From Microbacterium murale (GTDB taxonomy: Bacteria > Actinomycetota > Actinomycetes > Actinomycetales > Microbacteriaceae), in assembly GCF_030815955.1 (NCBI RefSeq), contig NZ_JAUSXK010000001.1, positions 558,001 to 622,000 on the forward strand: a DNA stretch of 64,000 nt, given 5' to 3'. Numbering within the stretch: position 1 is the stretch's first letter; every line of letters starts with the position of its first letter. Position numbers and translations under genes: made by a program. Below the pieces are notes generated by a model, which was given only the letters and a program-made list of their open reading frames with translations, searched no databases and had not been told where the DNA came from. This document shows positions 37,116-47,170 of this stretch, in pieces.

Positions 37116-39289
37116 CAGGCGAACCTCGTCGGCGGTTCATAAGGCTCTTCGCGCACGAACGTCGCTCCGAGCACCTGGCGGATGACCGCCTCACCGTAGC
37201 GCTGCACGCCGCCGCCGGCGGCGCGCTCCGTGGTGACGGGCGCGGAGCGCTGCGGTACAGCGGCAGCGGGTGGGCCCGGCCGCGTGGGCGGTTCGTAAGG
37301 CGGTTCCTCGTCCGGAGCGTCTGCGTCATCAGGCGCATCGGCATCGTCGGGCAGTGGCGGCATGTCCTGGTCGACCGCGCCGTCCTGCGGCGGCAGCGGC
37401 GCGGATGCCGCGGACTCGACCTCTGCGGGCTCCTCGTCGACCGGAAGCGGACGTGCGATCGACTGCGGCTCTGCGCTGGGGATCGACGCGACCGCCCATT
37501 CGGTCACCGGAGTCGAAGCGTCGGATGCGACGGGCCCGCTCTTCGCTGCGGGTTCGGAATTCTGCGATGCGCTGGATGCCGTGCGCCCGCGGTCGGCAGG
37601 GGGCGACTCAGCGAGCGACACCGGCGGCAGCGGCTTCGGAAGGTACTTCACGCGGACGCCGAGCTCCTGCTCGATCACAGCGCGCAGGTGGTCGGACGGG
37701 CCGGGGCCCGGCGTGGAGCCCTTGAACGACTTGACATCCTGCGGACTCGCGAATCCGAGCGTCAGCACCTCGGATTCGGTGACGTAATCGAGCGGCTGCA
37801 CGGTCGTGACCGTGAGCCATGCTGCGCGGCTGACGTCTTCGAGTCGCTTGAGTATGGTCGGCCACGACGAGCGGATACGAGCGAAGTCGACCGGACCGGA
37901 TGGGCCGGGTGCGGACGCCTCCACAGGCTCCTCGATCGGCGGAGCGGATGCCACTGGCTCGGCGGTTACGGGCGCGTCTACAACCTCAACGACCGGCGCA
38001 GCGGAGTCGACCGGCGGAGCCGATGCCACCGGCTGAGCGGAGGTGGGCGCTTCGACAGGCTCCTCGTCCGGGCGGGCGGACACGACCGGCTGAGCGGGAG
38101 CAGGCGCATGAGCGGGAGCAGCCGCTGGTGTGGGCGCGACCGCGGCAGGAGCACCAGCGGGGGCAGGGGCGAGCACTGAAGCGCTTTCTCCCGCGGCGCT
38201 CAGCACTCGCGCGATCATGAGCTCAAGGTGCAGACGCGGCGACGTGGCCCCCGTCATGTCGTCAAGAGCGGCGCTGACGACATCGGCCGTGCGAGAGAGC
38301 CGCGCGGCACCGAATGCAGTGGCCTGAGCGCGCATGCGCGTGAGCTCGTCTTCGGCGAGACCGCGCAGCACCGCTCCTGCACCGGCGCCCACTGCGGCGA
38401 TCACGATGAGATCGCGCAGACGCTCGAGCAGATCGTCGACGAATCGCCGCGGGTCCTGTCCCGTCTGGACGACGCGATCGATCGCGGGGAATGCAGCCGC
38501 GGCGTCTCCCGCGGAGAGCGCGTCGACGATCTCGTCCAGCAGAGCACCGTGGGTGTAGCCGAGCAGCGACACCGCCCGTTCGTATGCGACCGAGTCGCCG
38601 TCGGAGCCGGCGATGAGCTGGTCGAGCAGCGACAGCGTGTCACGAGGAGACCCACCACCTGCGCGCACGACCAGCGGCAGCACGCCCTGCTCGACCTTGA
38701 CGCCCTCTTCCGTGCAGAGCTTCTCGACGTACTCGAGCATCGCCGCCGGCGGCACGAGCCGGAACGGATAGTGGTGCGTGCGCGAGCGGATGGTGCCGAG
38801 AACCTTGTCGGGCTCGGTGGTCGCGAAGATGAATTTGACGTGCGCCGGAGGCTCTTCGACGAGCTTCAGCAGCGCGTTGAAGCCCTGCGGCGTGACCATG
38901 TGCGCCTCGTCGAGGATGAAGATCTTGAATCGATCGCGGCTGGGCGCGAACGTCGCCCGCTCGCGCAGATCACGCGCGTCGTCGACGCCATTGTGGCTGG
39001 CCGCATCGATCTCGACGACATCGAGTGACCCGCCGCCGGCGCGCGACAGCTCCACACAACTGGGGCAGGTGCCGCACGGGGTGTCTGTCGGACCCTCAGC
39101 GCAGTTCAGGCAGCGCGCGAGGATGCGTGCCGAGGTCGTCTTTCCGCAGCCTCGTGGACCGGAGAAGAGATACGCGTGTCCGACGCGGTCGCTGCGCAGT
39201 GCCGTCATCAGCGGCTCGGTCACCTGCGACTGCCCTATCATCTCGCCGAAGTTCTCGGGCCGGTAACGGCGGTACAGGGCTGTGGTCAC
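37115..39289 (-). CDS. dnaX: DNA polymerase III subunits gamma/tau
   Basis: This is the clamp-loader motor and replisome organiser. The AAA+ domain carries [16 protein letters not shown] (P-loop about 46-54), zinc cysteines in CLNC and CGTCPSC, and the DEAHMVT Walker B. Domain III follows to about 370. A long Ala/Pro/Glu-rich linker with repeated SAPP and VEAP motifs precedes a tau-type C-terminal region ([20 protein letters not shown]). The 724 residues are within the actinobacterial range. I saw no programmed-frameshift heptamer. SRP RNA, which lies upstream of dnaX in some actinobacteria, is not in the short upstream gap. Confidence 0.96.
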   Translation of the reverse strand: MTTALYRRYRPENFGEMIGQSQVTEPLMTALRSDRVGHAYLFSGPRGCGKTTSARILARCLNCAEGPTDTPCGTCPSCVELSRAGGGSLDVVEIDAASHNGVDDARDLRERATFAPSRDRFKIFILDEAHMVTPQGFNALLKLVEEPPAHVKFIFATTEPDKVLGTIRSRTHHYPFRLVPPAAMLEYVEKLCTEEGVKVEQGVLPLVVRAGGGSPRDTLSLLDQLIAGSDGDSVAYERAVSLLGYTHGALLDEIVDALSAGDAAAAFPAIDRVVQTGQDPRRFVDDLLERLRDLIVIAAVGAGAGAVLRGLAEDELTRMRAQATAFGAARLSRTADVVSAALDDMTGATSPRLHLELMIARVLSAAGESASVLAPAPAGAPAAVAPTPAAAPAHAPAPAQPVVSARPDEEPVEAPTSAQPVASAPPVDSAAPVVEVVDAPVTAEPVASAPPIEEPVEASAPGPSGPVDFARIRSSWPTILKRLEDVSRAAWLTVTTVQPLDYVTESEVLTLGFASPQDVKSFKGSTPGPGPSDHLRAVIEQELGVRVKYLPKPLPPVSLAESPPADRGRTASSASQNSEPAAKSGPVASDASTPVTEWAVASIPSAEPQSIARPLPVDEEPAEVESAASAPLPPQDGAVDQDMPPLPDDADAPDDADAPDEEPPYEPPTRPGPPAAAVPQRSAPVTTERAAGGGVQRYGEAVIRQVLGATFVREEPYEPPTRFA

Positions 39290-39351
39290 TCGTCCAGCCT
39301 ACGGCGTGCTGCCGACACTGTGCTCCTCAGTCGCGTGGAAGACGACCCGAC

Positions 39352-40427
39352 TCACGACAGCGCGTCGAACACGCCGCCGACGAACTCCGCCGCCGCGCCG
39401 GTCGCATCCGCCAGATCGCCCACTGCGCGCACCAGCTCGAGCGTGCCGCCGACCAGCTCGATCACGGTCAGCACCTCGAATGCCGCCTCGATCACCTCGC
39501 CGACACCATCGACTGAACGCAGTTCTCCGGCATGTTCGCCCAGCGCCTTCAACCATGACTTCTCCATTCCGAACAGCACCGCGTACGGCAGCAGCCGTTC
39601 GTTCAGCAGGAAGCGCTCGAGCCCTTCCTGCCGCGCATGTGCGGAGACATCGGCGCTCGGCTGCGCGCCCTCTACTGACTGGAGGAACCGCAACGGCTCC
39701 TTCTCGGCGAGGTCGATGTACTCGCGCATACCCGAAAGATGAGCACGCCACGGTTCGGAAGCTTCGGTGAATCGACGCCACGGAGCCGGGGTCACGAGAA
39801 GAACACCGCGATCACCATCGCGAGCGCCGCAGCCGCCATGGCGAATGCGCCCCAGTCCACGCCGAGATCCGCACCGCCCGCGGCGGGCATGAAGAACAGG
39901 GATGAGGCGACGCCGCCGACGGCGAAGATCCGCAGCAGCACGACCGGCCATGTGCACCGTCGCGCACCGAACAGCCGCGCCGCGACGCCCTTCTGCTCCT
40001 CGGCATCCAGAACGGTGCGCACGCGGCGCGCGAGACTGCGGGAGTCTGCGCTGAGCCGTCGTACGCGAGTGGACGAGCTCTCGCGTCCGAACAGTGCCTC
40101 GAGAATCGCGATCTCGGAAGCGTGGAACGAGGCCCCCTCGACCGTCTCCACCGCGATCGGCTTCCGTGCACCGGCCGGGGCGTTCGGACGCAGCAGGCGG
40201 ATCTTGCGTCGCACCGCGAGGTCGACGAGGCCCGCCGCGACGGCTCTGCGGTCCTGGTTCAGCAGCAGTGCGTCGCGCAGCACCACGCCATCTTCAGTCG
40301 GCGCGAAGCGGGGACCCGGCGACTTCGGGAAACGGTGCGATTGCACACGCGCCACGATGGCGAGGGTGAGCAGGATCGCCGCGGGAACGAGCACGATCAC
40401 GATCACACTCAGAGCCAGGGCCGACAT
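39352..40427 (-). pseudogene. DUF2207-like membrane protein split by a -1 frameshift
   Basis: Two overlapping frames form one protein. The first (from 40427) has an N-terminal membrane segment, a DUF2207-like cytoplasmic stretch (LLNQDRRAVAAGLVDLAVRRK), two more membrane segments and a stop at 39792. The second continues VTPAPWRRFTEASEPWRAHL and on to the stop at 39352, the DUF2207-type C-terminal part with AEKEPLRFLQ. One extra base near 39795-39803 would restore AVFFLVTPAPW and give about 358 residues. Usual DUF2207 proteins are longer and have an outer domain first, which is absent. Error or mutation cannot be decided here. The function is unknown. Confidence 0.7.
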
Positions 40428-40472
40428 CCGTCCATCCTGCCCCAGGTCGGTCAGGTCAGAGGACCGAGCTGC

Positions 40473-42956
40473 TCAGTCCTCGAACACGCTGATCACCGGG
40501 ATCGCGCTGGTCACCACCGGTACGGATGCGGAGATGCGGGTTCCGTCATCCCTGCGCGCGTCCTCGAACTGCCCGAGGGTCGGGCGTCCCTTCAGCACCG
40601 GTCCCTGATCGGCCAGCGGGGCGACGACATCTTCCTCCTCCGACACCGTGTACTCGACGCCGCGCACCGTGAAGGTCACAGGCTCACCCGTCCGTGCGGC
40701 GACGCGAAGCTGATCACGAGCGACCGTCACCTGCAATGCGGTGCCCTGCCACTGCAGCGAGTACGACAGCGACGGCCAGTCGGCGGGCAGCCGAGGGTCG
40801 AAGCTGAGTTCTCCGGCATGATCTCGCATCCCGCCGAAACCGCACACCAGCGCGGTCCACACGCCGCCCGCCGATGCCACGTGCACGCCGTCGGATGCGT
40901 TGTGGTGCAGATCACCGAGGTCGACGAACAGCGACTGCTCGAAGTACTCCCGTGCGAGGTCCTGATATCCGACTTCTGCCGCGAGGATCGACTGGACGAC
41001 AGCGGACAGCGTCGAATCGCCCGTCGTCAGCGGGTCGTAGTACTGGAAGTCCGCGAGCTTCTCCTCCGGTGTGAAGTGGTTGCCCTGCAGGAACAGCGCG
41101 AGCACGACGTCGGCTTGTTTGAGCACCTGGAACCGGTAGATCACGAGCGGATGGAAGTGCAGCAGCAGCGGACGCTGGTCGTCCGGGGTGTGATCGAGAT
41201 CCCACACCTCGCGCTCCAGGAACATCGCGTCCTGCGGATGGATGCCGAGGCTGTCGCTGAAGGGGATGAACATCGCCTCGGCGGCGTGATCCCAGGCGTC
41301 CGGCTCGCCGGCATCCAGTCCGGTGCGCTCCACGAGAGCGTCGTACGCCCGCGGATCGCCGGCGGCGATCTCCCGCACCACCCGTGCGGCGTAGCGCAGG
41401 TTGTACCGCGCCATGACGTTGGTGAAGAGGTTGTCGTTCACGACCGTCGTGTACTCGTCCGGTCCGGTCACGCCGTGGATGTGGAAGGTCGCATCGCCGT
41501 TCACACCTCGCCAGAAGCCGAGCGTCGCCCACAGCCGCGCCGTCTCCACCGCGATGTCGACGCCCTCGCGGCAGAGGAAGTCCACGTCGCCGGTCGCGCG
41601 CACATATTTGCCCAGCGCGAAGCTGATGTCGGCGTTGATGTGGTACTGGGCGGTGCCCGCGGCGTAATAGGCCGAGGCTTCTTCACCGTTGATGGTGCGC
41701 CAGGGGAAGAGCGCGCCGGCCTCGTTCAGCTGGGCTGCTCTGCGACGCGCGGCCGGAAGCATGAGCGCACGCGCGCGCAGGGCGTTGCGCGCCCATTGCG
41801 GGGTCGTGTAAGTGAGGAACGGGAGTACATAGATCTCGGTGTCCCAGAAATAGTGACCGCTGTAGCCCGACCCGGAGAGGCCCTTCGCCGGCACGCCGGA
41901 GCCGTCGGCGCGAGCCGACGCCTGGGCGAGCTGGAACAGGCACCATCTGCTGGCCTGCTGCAGATCGTCATGACCTTCGATCACGACGTCGGAGCGCTCC
42001 CAGAACGCGTCGAGCCACTCCCTCTGACGACGGAACTGCTCGTCGACGCCTTCGATGCCCGCCCTGTCGAGCGAACGCCGGCAGCGGTCCACGAGCTCGC
42101 GGGCCGGTACGCCGCGCGACGTGTGGTAACTCACCAGCTTGGTGATGCGGATCGGCACCCCGCCCTTCGCCTGCACGCGGAAGACGTTCTTCGCGACGTC
42201 CTGCTCGACGAGCATGCGCGCGCTGTACTCGTTGTCGGTCTCGATGACATGGTCGGCGACGACGGCCACCGTCATCCCGGATTCGGTGGTCTGATACGAC
42301 AGCGCGGAACGGAGGCCGTCCTGCCAGTACTCCACCGGCTGCAGCACGCGCTCGGTGATCTTCTCGGTCTTGCGCGGGTCGAAACCGGCCTTCTTCGCGG
42401 CCGGCGGAGTGCCGCCGTAGACGCTTCCACCGTCTTGACGGTTCAGCAGCTGGCAGCTGATCGTGACGGGCGCATCCGAGTTCTCGACGGTGATCTCGAG
42501 ACGAAGGATCGCGAGGTGGCGTTCCTCGAAGCTGACCATGCGCTCGTCACGCATGCGGATGCGCTTTCCGGACGGCGTCTCCCAGACGAAGCTCCGCTCC
42601 AGCACTCCGGTGCGCATGTCGAGCGAACGGGTGTAGTCCCTGACCTCCGACTCCTCGAACGAGATCGGCTCGTCGTCGACGTACACGCGCATGATCTTGG
42701 CATCCGGTGCGTTGACGATGGTCTGACCGACCTCTGCGAAGCCGTAGGCCTGCTCGGCGTGACGGATGCGCCAGGTCTCATGCAACCCGTTCAGGAACGT
42801 GCCGTGCTCGTGCGCGCCGCGGCCCTCGATGTGATTCCCGCGCAGGCCGAGATAGCCGTTTCCGACGGCGAAGAGCGTCTCAGAGACGCCGTCCTCTGCA
42901 TAACGCGTCTCGGTCAGACGCCACGGGTCGACGGGGAAGCGGTCGCGATCGATCAT
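40473..42956 (-). CDS. Glycoside hydrolase family 65 disaccharide phosphorylase
   Basis: GH65 enzymes phosphorolyse maltose, trehalose, kojibiose or nigerose to beta-glucose 1-phosphate and glucose. The N-terminal beta-sandwich (to about 270) is followed by the helical (alpha/alpha)6 barrel with GYSGHYFWDTEIY and the catalytic acid E501 in HGVTGPDEYTTVVNDN. The phosphate loop is the HHNASDGVHVASAGG region near 680. The 827 residues are normal. The substrate cannot be chosen by eye. The beta-phosphoglucomutase-like gene overlaps upstream by 4 bp, so the product is probably passed on to glucose 6-phosphate. Confidence 0.93.
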   Translation of the reverse strand: MIDRDRFPVDPWRLTETRYAEDGVSETLFAVGNGYLGLRGNHIEGRGAHEHGTFLNGLHETWRIRHAEQAYGFAEVGQTIVNAPDAKIMRVYVDDEPISFEESEVRDYTRSLDMRTGVLERSFVWETPSGKRIRMRDERMVSFEERHLAILRLEITVENSDAPVTISCQLLNRQDGGSVYGGTPPAAKKAGFDPRKTEKITERVLQPVEYWQDGLRSALSYQTTESGMTVAVVADHVIETDNEYSARMLVEQDVAKNVFRVQAKGGVPIRITKLVSYHTSRGVPARELVDRCRRSLDRAGIEGVDEQFRRQREWLDAFWERSDVVIEGHDDLQQASRWCLFQLAQASARADGSGVPAKGLSGSGYSGHYFWDTEIYVLPFLTYTTPQWARNALRARALMLPAARRRAAQLNEAGALFPWRTINGEEASAYYAAGTAQYHINADISFALGKYVRATGDVDFLCREGVDIAVETARLWATLGFWRGVNGDATFHIHGVTGPDEYTTVVNDNLFTNVMARYNLRYAARVVREIAAGDPRAYDALVERTGLDAGEPDAWDHAAEAMFIPFSDSLGIHPQDAMFLEREVWDLDHTPDDQRPLLLHFHPLVIYRFQVLKQADVVLALFLQGNHFTPEEKLADFQYYDPLTTGDSTLSAVVQSILAAEVGYQDLAREYFEQSLFVDLGDLHHNASDGVHVASAGGVWTALVCGFGGMRDHAGELSFDPRLPADWPSLSYSLQWQGTALQVTVARDQLRVAARTGEPVTFTVRGVEYTVSEEEDVVAPLADQGPVLKGRPTLGQFEDARRDDGTRISASVPVVTSAIPVISVFED

Positions 42957-43714
42957 GCGGTCTCCGGAGTGTGGGTTGCGGGCAGGTCTGGGAGCAGACG
43001 GGCAAGGTCATCGACGATACAAGTCGCGCCGGCCGCGCGCAGGGCCTCGGCGCCCGCCCCGCGATCGACCCCGACAACGGTGGCGAAGCCTGCGGCGACC
43101 GCCGAGGCGACGCCGGACACGGCATCCTCCACGGCGACGCTCGACGCAGGGTCGACGCCGAGCCGCTCAGCACCGGCACGGAACATGTCGGCGGCGGGCT
43201 TGGACGTGAGGCTCTCCCGTGCGGCGACGTTGCCGTCCACTATGACGGTGAAGAATTCGCTGATGCCGGCCGTCGCGAGCACCTCTTCCGCGTTGGAAGA
43301 ACTCGACACGACCCCCATGGGAGAACCGGCAGCGCGCAGCGCCCTGAGGAGCGCGAGCGAGCCGGGGAACGGCGCCACTCCGCCGCTGCGGAGCGCGGCG
43401 GCGAAGGCTGCGTTCTTGCGATTTCCGATGCCGCAGACGGTCTGCGCGTCCGATGGATCATTCGGCGTCCCCCAGGGGATCTCGACGTTGCGGCTGTGCA
43501 GCAGGCTCGCGACGCCGTCGTATCTCCTCTTGCCGTCGACGTACTCGTAGTAGTCGGCGTCGCTGTATGCAGGGGTGATCCCCCAACTGGCGAACACCTC
43601 GTCGAATACCGCCTGCCAGGCGCGCATGTGCACCTCGGCAGTCGGCGTCAGAACACCGTCCAGATCGAACAGTACGCCTTCGGCGAGGCTGAGATCGGGC
43701 AGAGATTCGGGCAT
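42953..43714 (-). CDS. Beta-phosphoglucomutase-like HAD enzyme
   Basis: This HAD-IA enzyme probably converts beta-glucose 1-phosphate to glucose 6-phosphate for the GH65 enzyme next to it. The FDLDGVLTPT motif has the nucleophile Asp, with the mutase-type second Asp two residues on. VVSSSSNAEEVL is motif II, SKPAADMFRAGAERLGV motif III, and VEDAVSGVASA motif IV. I start at ATG 43714 with GGAGG upstream (253 residues); the GTG 43750 adds 12 residues. The stop overlaps the GH65 start (ATGA). Confidence 0.88.
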   Translation of the reverse strand: MPESLPDLSLAEGVLFDLDGVLTPTAEVHMRAWQAVFDEVFASWGITPAYSDADYYEYVDGKRRYDGVASLLHSRNVEIPWGTPNDPSDAQTVCGIGNRKNAAFAAALRSGGVAPFPGSLALLRALRAAGSPMGVVSSSSNAEEVLATAGISEFFTVIVDGNVAARESLTSKPAADMFRAGAERLGVDPASSVAVEDAVSGVASAVAAGFATVVGVDRGAGAEALRAAGATCIVDDLARLLPDLPATHTPETA

Positions 43715-43820
43715 GCGGGCCTCCAGAGTTTCGCGCGAAGGGACCGGCACCTCACCGTGCCACCCTGCCAGCGTAATGGCGCAGGCTTCACCGGCATAAC
43801 CCCAGAGGAGACGCCCTGAC

Positions 43821-45044
43821 TCAGACCAGGCTCAGCGTCTGCCGCGCGATCTCGAGCTCTTCATCCGTGGGCACGACGAGCACAGCTACCGACGAGGCGT
43901 CGGTGGAGATGCGGCGAATGCCATGACTGCGCGCCTCGTTGCGGGCCTGGTCGATCTCGATCCCGAGGAACCCGAACGTCGCGAGCGATTCTGCGCGCAC
44001 TCGGGCCGAGTTCTCGCCGACTCCGGCGGTGAACGAGATCACATCGACACCGCCGAGCTGTGCGATATAGGCACCGGCATATGCGCGGAGGCGATGGATG
44101 TAGACATCGAAGGCGAGAGTCGCGGCTTCGTCATCCGCTTCGACGCCGGCGAGGATGTCTCGCATGTCACTACGCCCTGCGAGGCCTTTCAGGCCGCTGC
44201 GCGTGTTCAGCAGTGTGTCGATCTCGTCGGTCGAGTAGCCGGCCACGCGGGCGATGTGCACCAGCACCGCCGGGTCGAGGTCGCCGGAGCGCGTGCCCAT
44301 CACAAGGCCCTCGAGTGGGGTGAACCCCATCGAGGTCTCCACCGAACGGCCGCCCTCGATCGCCGTGACCGAGGCGCCGTTGCCCAGGTGGAAGACGAGC
44401 TGGCGCAGCGACGCGAGATCGCGGCCGAGGAACCCCGCGGCCTCTTCGCTGACGTACTTGTGGCTGGTGCCGTGGAATCCGTAGCGGCGGATGCGATGCT
44501 TCTCGGCGAACGCCGCATCGATCGCGTACGTGTATGCCGCCGGCTTCAGCGTCTGATGGAACGCGGTGTCGAACACGGCGACATGCGGCACATCGTGGAA
44601 TGCGGCGCGCGCGGCACGGATGCCCGCGAGATTCGCCGGATTGTGCAGCGGCGCCAGCACCTCGAGTTCGCCGATCGACTGCTCCACGGCATCCGTCACC
44701 AGTGTCGGCGCGAAGAACCGCGCTCCGCCGTGCACGACTCGGTGCCCGACGGCCACCGGCGGATGCTCGGAGAGCACGGGGCCATGCGTCTCGAACTGCT
44801 CGAGCATGACCGCGAATGCCTGATCATGATCGGCGATCGTTCGCTCGCTCTTCTTGGTGACGTCGAGCACTGCGGGCGCGGCGGCGCCGTCGTCGTTCAC
44901 ACGCCGGGCGGTGTGCGAGATCGCGCTGACGTCCTGACCTATGCGCTCGATGAGTCCCTCGCCGAGCGGCACTTCGCGGTCCATGTCGATCAGGCTGTAC
45001 TTCAGCGACGATGAGCCGCTGTTGATGACGAGGACGACGCTCAT
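43821..45044 (-). CDS. ackA: Acetate kinase
   Basis: The enzyme interconverts acetate plus ATP and acetyl phosphate. The N-terminal VLVINSGSSSLKYSLID and the middle motifs VFDTAFHQTL, RRYGFHGTSHKYV and VFHLGNGASVTAIEGG are intact. GFTPLEGLVMGTRSGDLDP and SFTAGVGENSARVR complete the ASKHA fold. The 407 residues are typical. Its start overlaps the pta stop by 4 bases, so expression is coupled. Confidence 0.97.
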   Translation of the reverse strand: MSVVLVINSGSSSLKYSLIDMDREVPLGEGLIERIGQDVSAISHTARRVNDDGAAAPAVLDVTKKSERTIADHDQAFAVMLEQFETHGPVLSEHPPVAVGHRVVHGGARFFAPTLVTDAVEQSIGELEVLAPLHNPANLAGIRAARAAFHDVPHVAVFDTAFHQTLKPAAYTYAIDAAFAEKHRIRRYGFHGTSHKYVSEEAAGFLGRDLASLRQLVFHLGNGASVTAIEGGRSVETSMGFTPLEGLVMGTRSGDLDPAVLVHIARVAGYSTDEIDTLLNTRSGLKGLAGRSDMRDILAGVEADDEAATLAFDVYIHRLRAYAGAYIAQLGGVDVISFTAGVGENSARVRAESLATFGFLGIEIDQARNEARSHGIRRISTDASSVAVLVVPTDEELEIARQTLSLV

Positions 45045-47161
45045 ACCGTCACCTCGCTCCCTTGAGCCTGGATCGCCGTGATGGCGACCGTGTTGACGAT
45101 GTCGTCGACCAGTGCGCCGCGCGAGAGGTCGTTGATCGGCTTGTTCAGGCCCTGCAGCACAGGACCGATCGCGACCGCACCGGCCGAGCGCTGCACGGCC
45201 TTGTACGTGTTGTTGCCGGTGTTCAGGTCGGGGAAGACGAACACCGTCGCGCGCCCTGCGACAGCTGAGTCAGGCATCTTCGCCTTGGCGACAGCGGCAT
45301 CCGCCGCCGCGTCGTACTGGATCGGCCCATCGACGGGCAGCTCCGGTGCACGCTCGCGCACGAGCGCTGTGGCCTCGCGCACCTTGTCGACGTCGGCGCC
45401 CGAACCCGACTCCCCCGTCGAATACGACAGCATGGCGACGCGCGGCTCGATCCCGAACTGCTGGGCCGTCGCCGCCGAGGATATCGCGATGTCGGCGAGC
45501 TGGATGCTGGTCGGATCCGGGATCACCGCGCAGTCGCCGTAGACGAGCACGCGGTCGGCGAGCGCCATCAGGAAGACGCTGGAGACCACTGCGACGCCCG
45601 GACGGGTCTTGATGATCTCGAACGAGGGCCGGATCGTGTGCGCCGTGGTGTGAGTCGCACCGGAGACCATGCCGTCTGCAAGACCGAGGTGCACCATGAG
45701 CGTCCCGAAGTACGACACGTCCGTGACGGTGTCCGCAGCCTGCGACAGCGTCACTCCCTTGTGGGCGCGCAGGCGCGCATACTCCTGCGCGAACCGCTCG
45801 ACGTAGGACGGGTCGGTCGGACTGATGATCTGCGCGGCGCCGATGTCGATGCCGAGCTCAGTCGCGCGGGCACGGATCTCGCTCTCATCTCCGAGAATCG
45901 TCAGATCGGCGACGTCGCGCGCGATCAGGCTCGACGCTGCACGCAGGATGCGATCATCATCGCCCTCGGGCAGCACGATCCGCTTGCGGTCCGCGCTCGC
46001 CCGCTCGATGAGCCCGTACTCGAACATCAGTGGTGTCACCACGTGCGCCTCGGCGAGCCCGAGCTGCGTCGCGAGCTCGGTGATGTCCACGTGGGTCTGG
46101 AACAGCCCGAGCGCGCGGTCGTATCGGTGACGGGAATCGGCGGCCAATCTGCCGCGAGCACCCATCACCCGCACGGCGGTGTCGTAGGTGCCGTGATCGG
46201 TCGCGATGATCGGAACGGTGGATGCCAGCCCGTCGAGCAGCCGCTCGATCGACTCCGGCAACGGGAACGGCCCGTTCAGGATGATCCCCGCGATCGATGG
46301 GAACGTTCCTGCCGCATCTGCCATCAGCGTCGCCAGCAGCACCTCTGTGCGATCCGCAGGAATGACCACGACGGCGTCCTGCGTGAGACGCGGCAGCACG
46401 TTCACCATCGACATGCCGGCGACCACGACGCTCAGAGCCTCGCGGGTGAGCAGGTCGGGGTCGCCCTTGATGAGTCGTCCGTCGACGGCGGCGAGGATGC
46501 CGCGGATGGACGGTGCCACGAGCGTGCGGTCCTCCGGGATCGCCCACACCGGTGTGTGCTCCGCCTGCGCGTTGCGTACCGCGTCGATGCTCTGCTGCAG
46601 CGCGTCCGGGTCGGCGCGATTCACGATGACGGCGAAGAGCTCTGCGCGCTCGTCGTTCAGCTCGGCGAGCGCGAGGGCCGCGATCTGTCCCACTGCGGCA
46701 GCGGTGCGCGGGGTCGAGGTGCCGAGCTGTTCGCCGCCTCCCTGCTGGTCGCGACCGCTGAGCACGAGCAGAACGGGGGCACCCAGATTCGCGGCGATGC
46801 GGGCGTTGAAGCCGAGTTCGGCAGGACTGGCGACATCGGTGTAGTCGCTGCCGATGACCACGACCGCATCGCACTGCGCCTCGACGGCCTTGAACTTCGA
46901 GACGATCGTCGCCAGCGCGCGGTCGGGATCCTCGCGCACGTCGTCGTAGGTGACGCCGATGCTGGCGTCGTAGTCCAGATGAACGCCGTCGTGGGCGAGC
47001 AGAAGTTCGAGCACGTAGTCGGGTTCGGCGGAGGATCGCGCGATGGGACGGAAGACACCGACCCTCGGCGTCACGCGCATGAGCGCGTCGAGCACGCCCA
47101 GTGCGATGGTCGACTTGCCAGTGTGCCCCTCGGCCGAGGTTATGTAGATGCTCCGCGCCAC
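45041..47161 (-). CDS. pta: Phosphate acetyltransferase (long form)
   Basis: The enzyme exchanges acetyl-CoA and acetyl phosphate. The 706 residues are the long form: an N-terminal dethiobiotin-synthetase-like AAA part (IYITSAEGHTGKSTIALGVLDAL), a central DRTGG domain, and the C-terminal catalytic domain from about 385 with RIVLPEGDDDRILRAAS and SCSTG-region VFVFPDLNTGNNTYKAVQR. Together with ackA it makes the acetate overflow or uptake route. The lysozyme-like gene ends 9 bp upstream of its start on the same strand. Confidence 0.96.
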   Translation of the reverse strand: MARSIYITSAEGHTGKSTIALGVLDALMRVTPRVGVFRPIARSSAEPDYVLELLLAHDGVHLDYDASIGVTYDDVREDPDRALATIVSKFKAVEAQCDAVVVIGSDYTDVASPAELGFNARIAANLGAPVLLVLSGRDQQGGGEQLGTSTPRTAAAVGQIAALALAELNDERAELFAVIVNRADPDALQQSIDAVRNAQAEHTPVWAIPEDRTLVAPSIRGILAAVDGRLIKGDPDLLTREALSVVVAGMSMVNVLPRLTQDAVVVIPADRTEVLLATLMADAAGTFPSIAGIILNGPFPLPESIERLLDGLASTVPIIATDHGTYDTAVRVMGARGRLAADSRHRYDRALGLFQTHVDITELATQLGLAEAHVVTPLMFEYGLIERASADRKRIVLPEGDDDRILRAASSLIARDVADLTILGDESEIRARATELGIDIGAAQIISPTDPSYVERFAQEYARLRAHKGVTLSQAADTVTDVSYFGTLMVHLGLADGMVSGATHTTAHTIRPSFEIIKTRPGVAVVSSVFLMALADRVLVYGDCAVIPDPTSIQLADIAISSAATAQQFGIEPRVAMLSYSTGESGSGADVDKVREATALVRERAPELPVDGPIQYDAAADAAVAKAKMPDSAVAGRATVFVFPDLNTGNNTYKAVQRSAGAVAIGPVLQGLNKPINDLSRGALVDDIVNTVAITAIQAQGSEVTV

Positions 47162-47170
47162 GCTGCCACC

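Noticed and set aside
39290..39351. SRP RNA gene upstream of dnaX
   Set aside because: I looked for it because it lies there in M. tuberculosis, but the 62-bp gap is too short and lacks the GGAA-type core.
40122..43550. Very long plus-strand open frame opposite the GH65 and mutase genes
   Set aside because: It is a reading shadow of two clear minus-strand enzymes, with arginine/histidine-rich sequence and no family motif.
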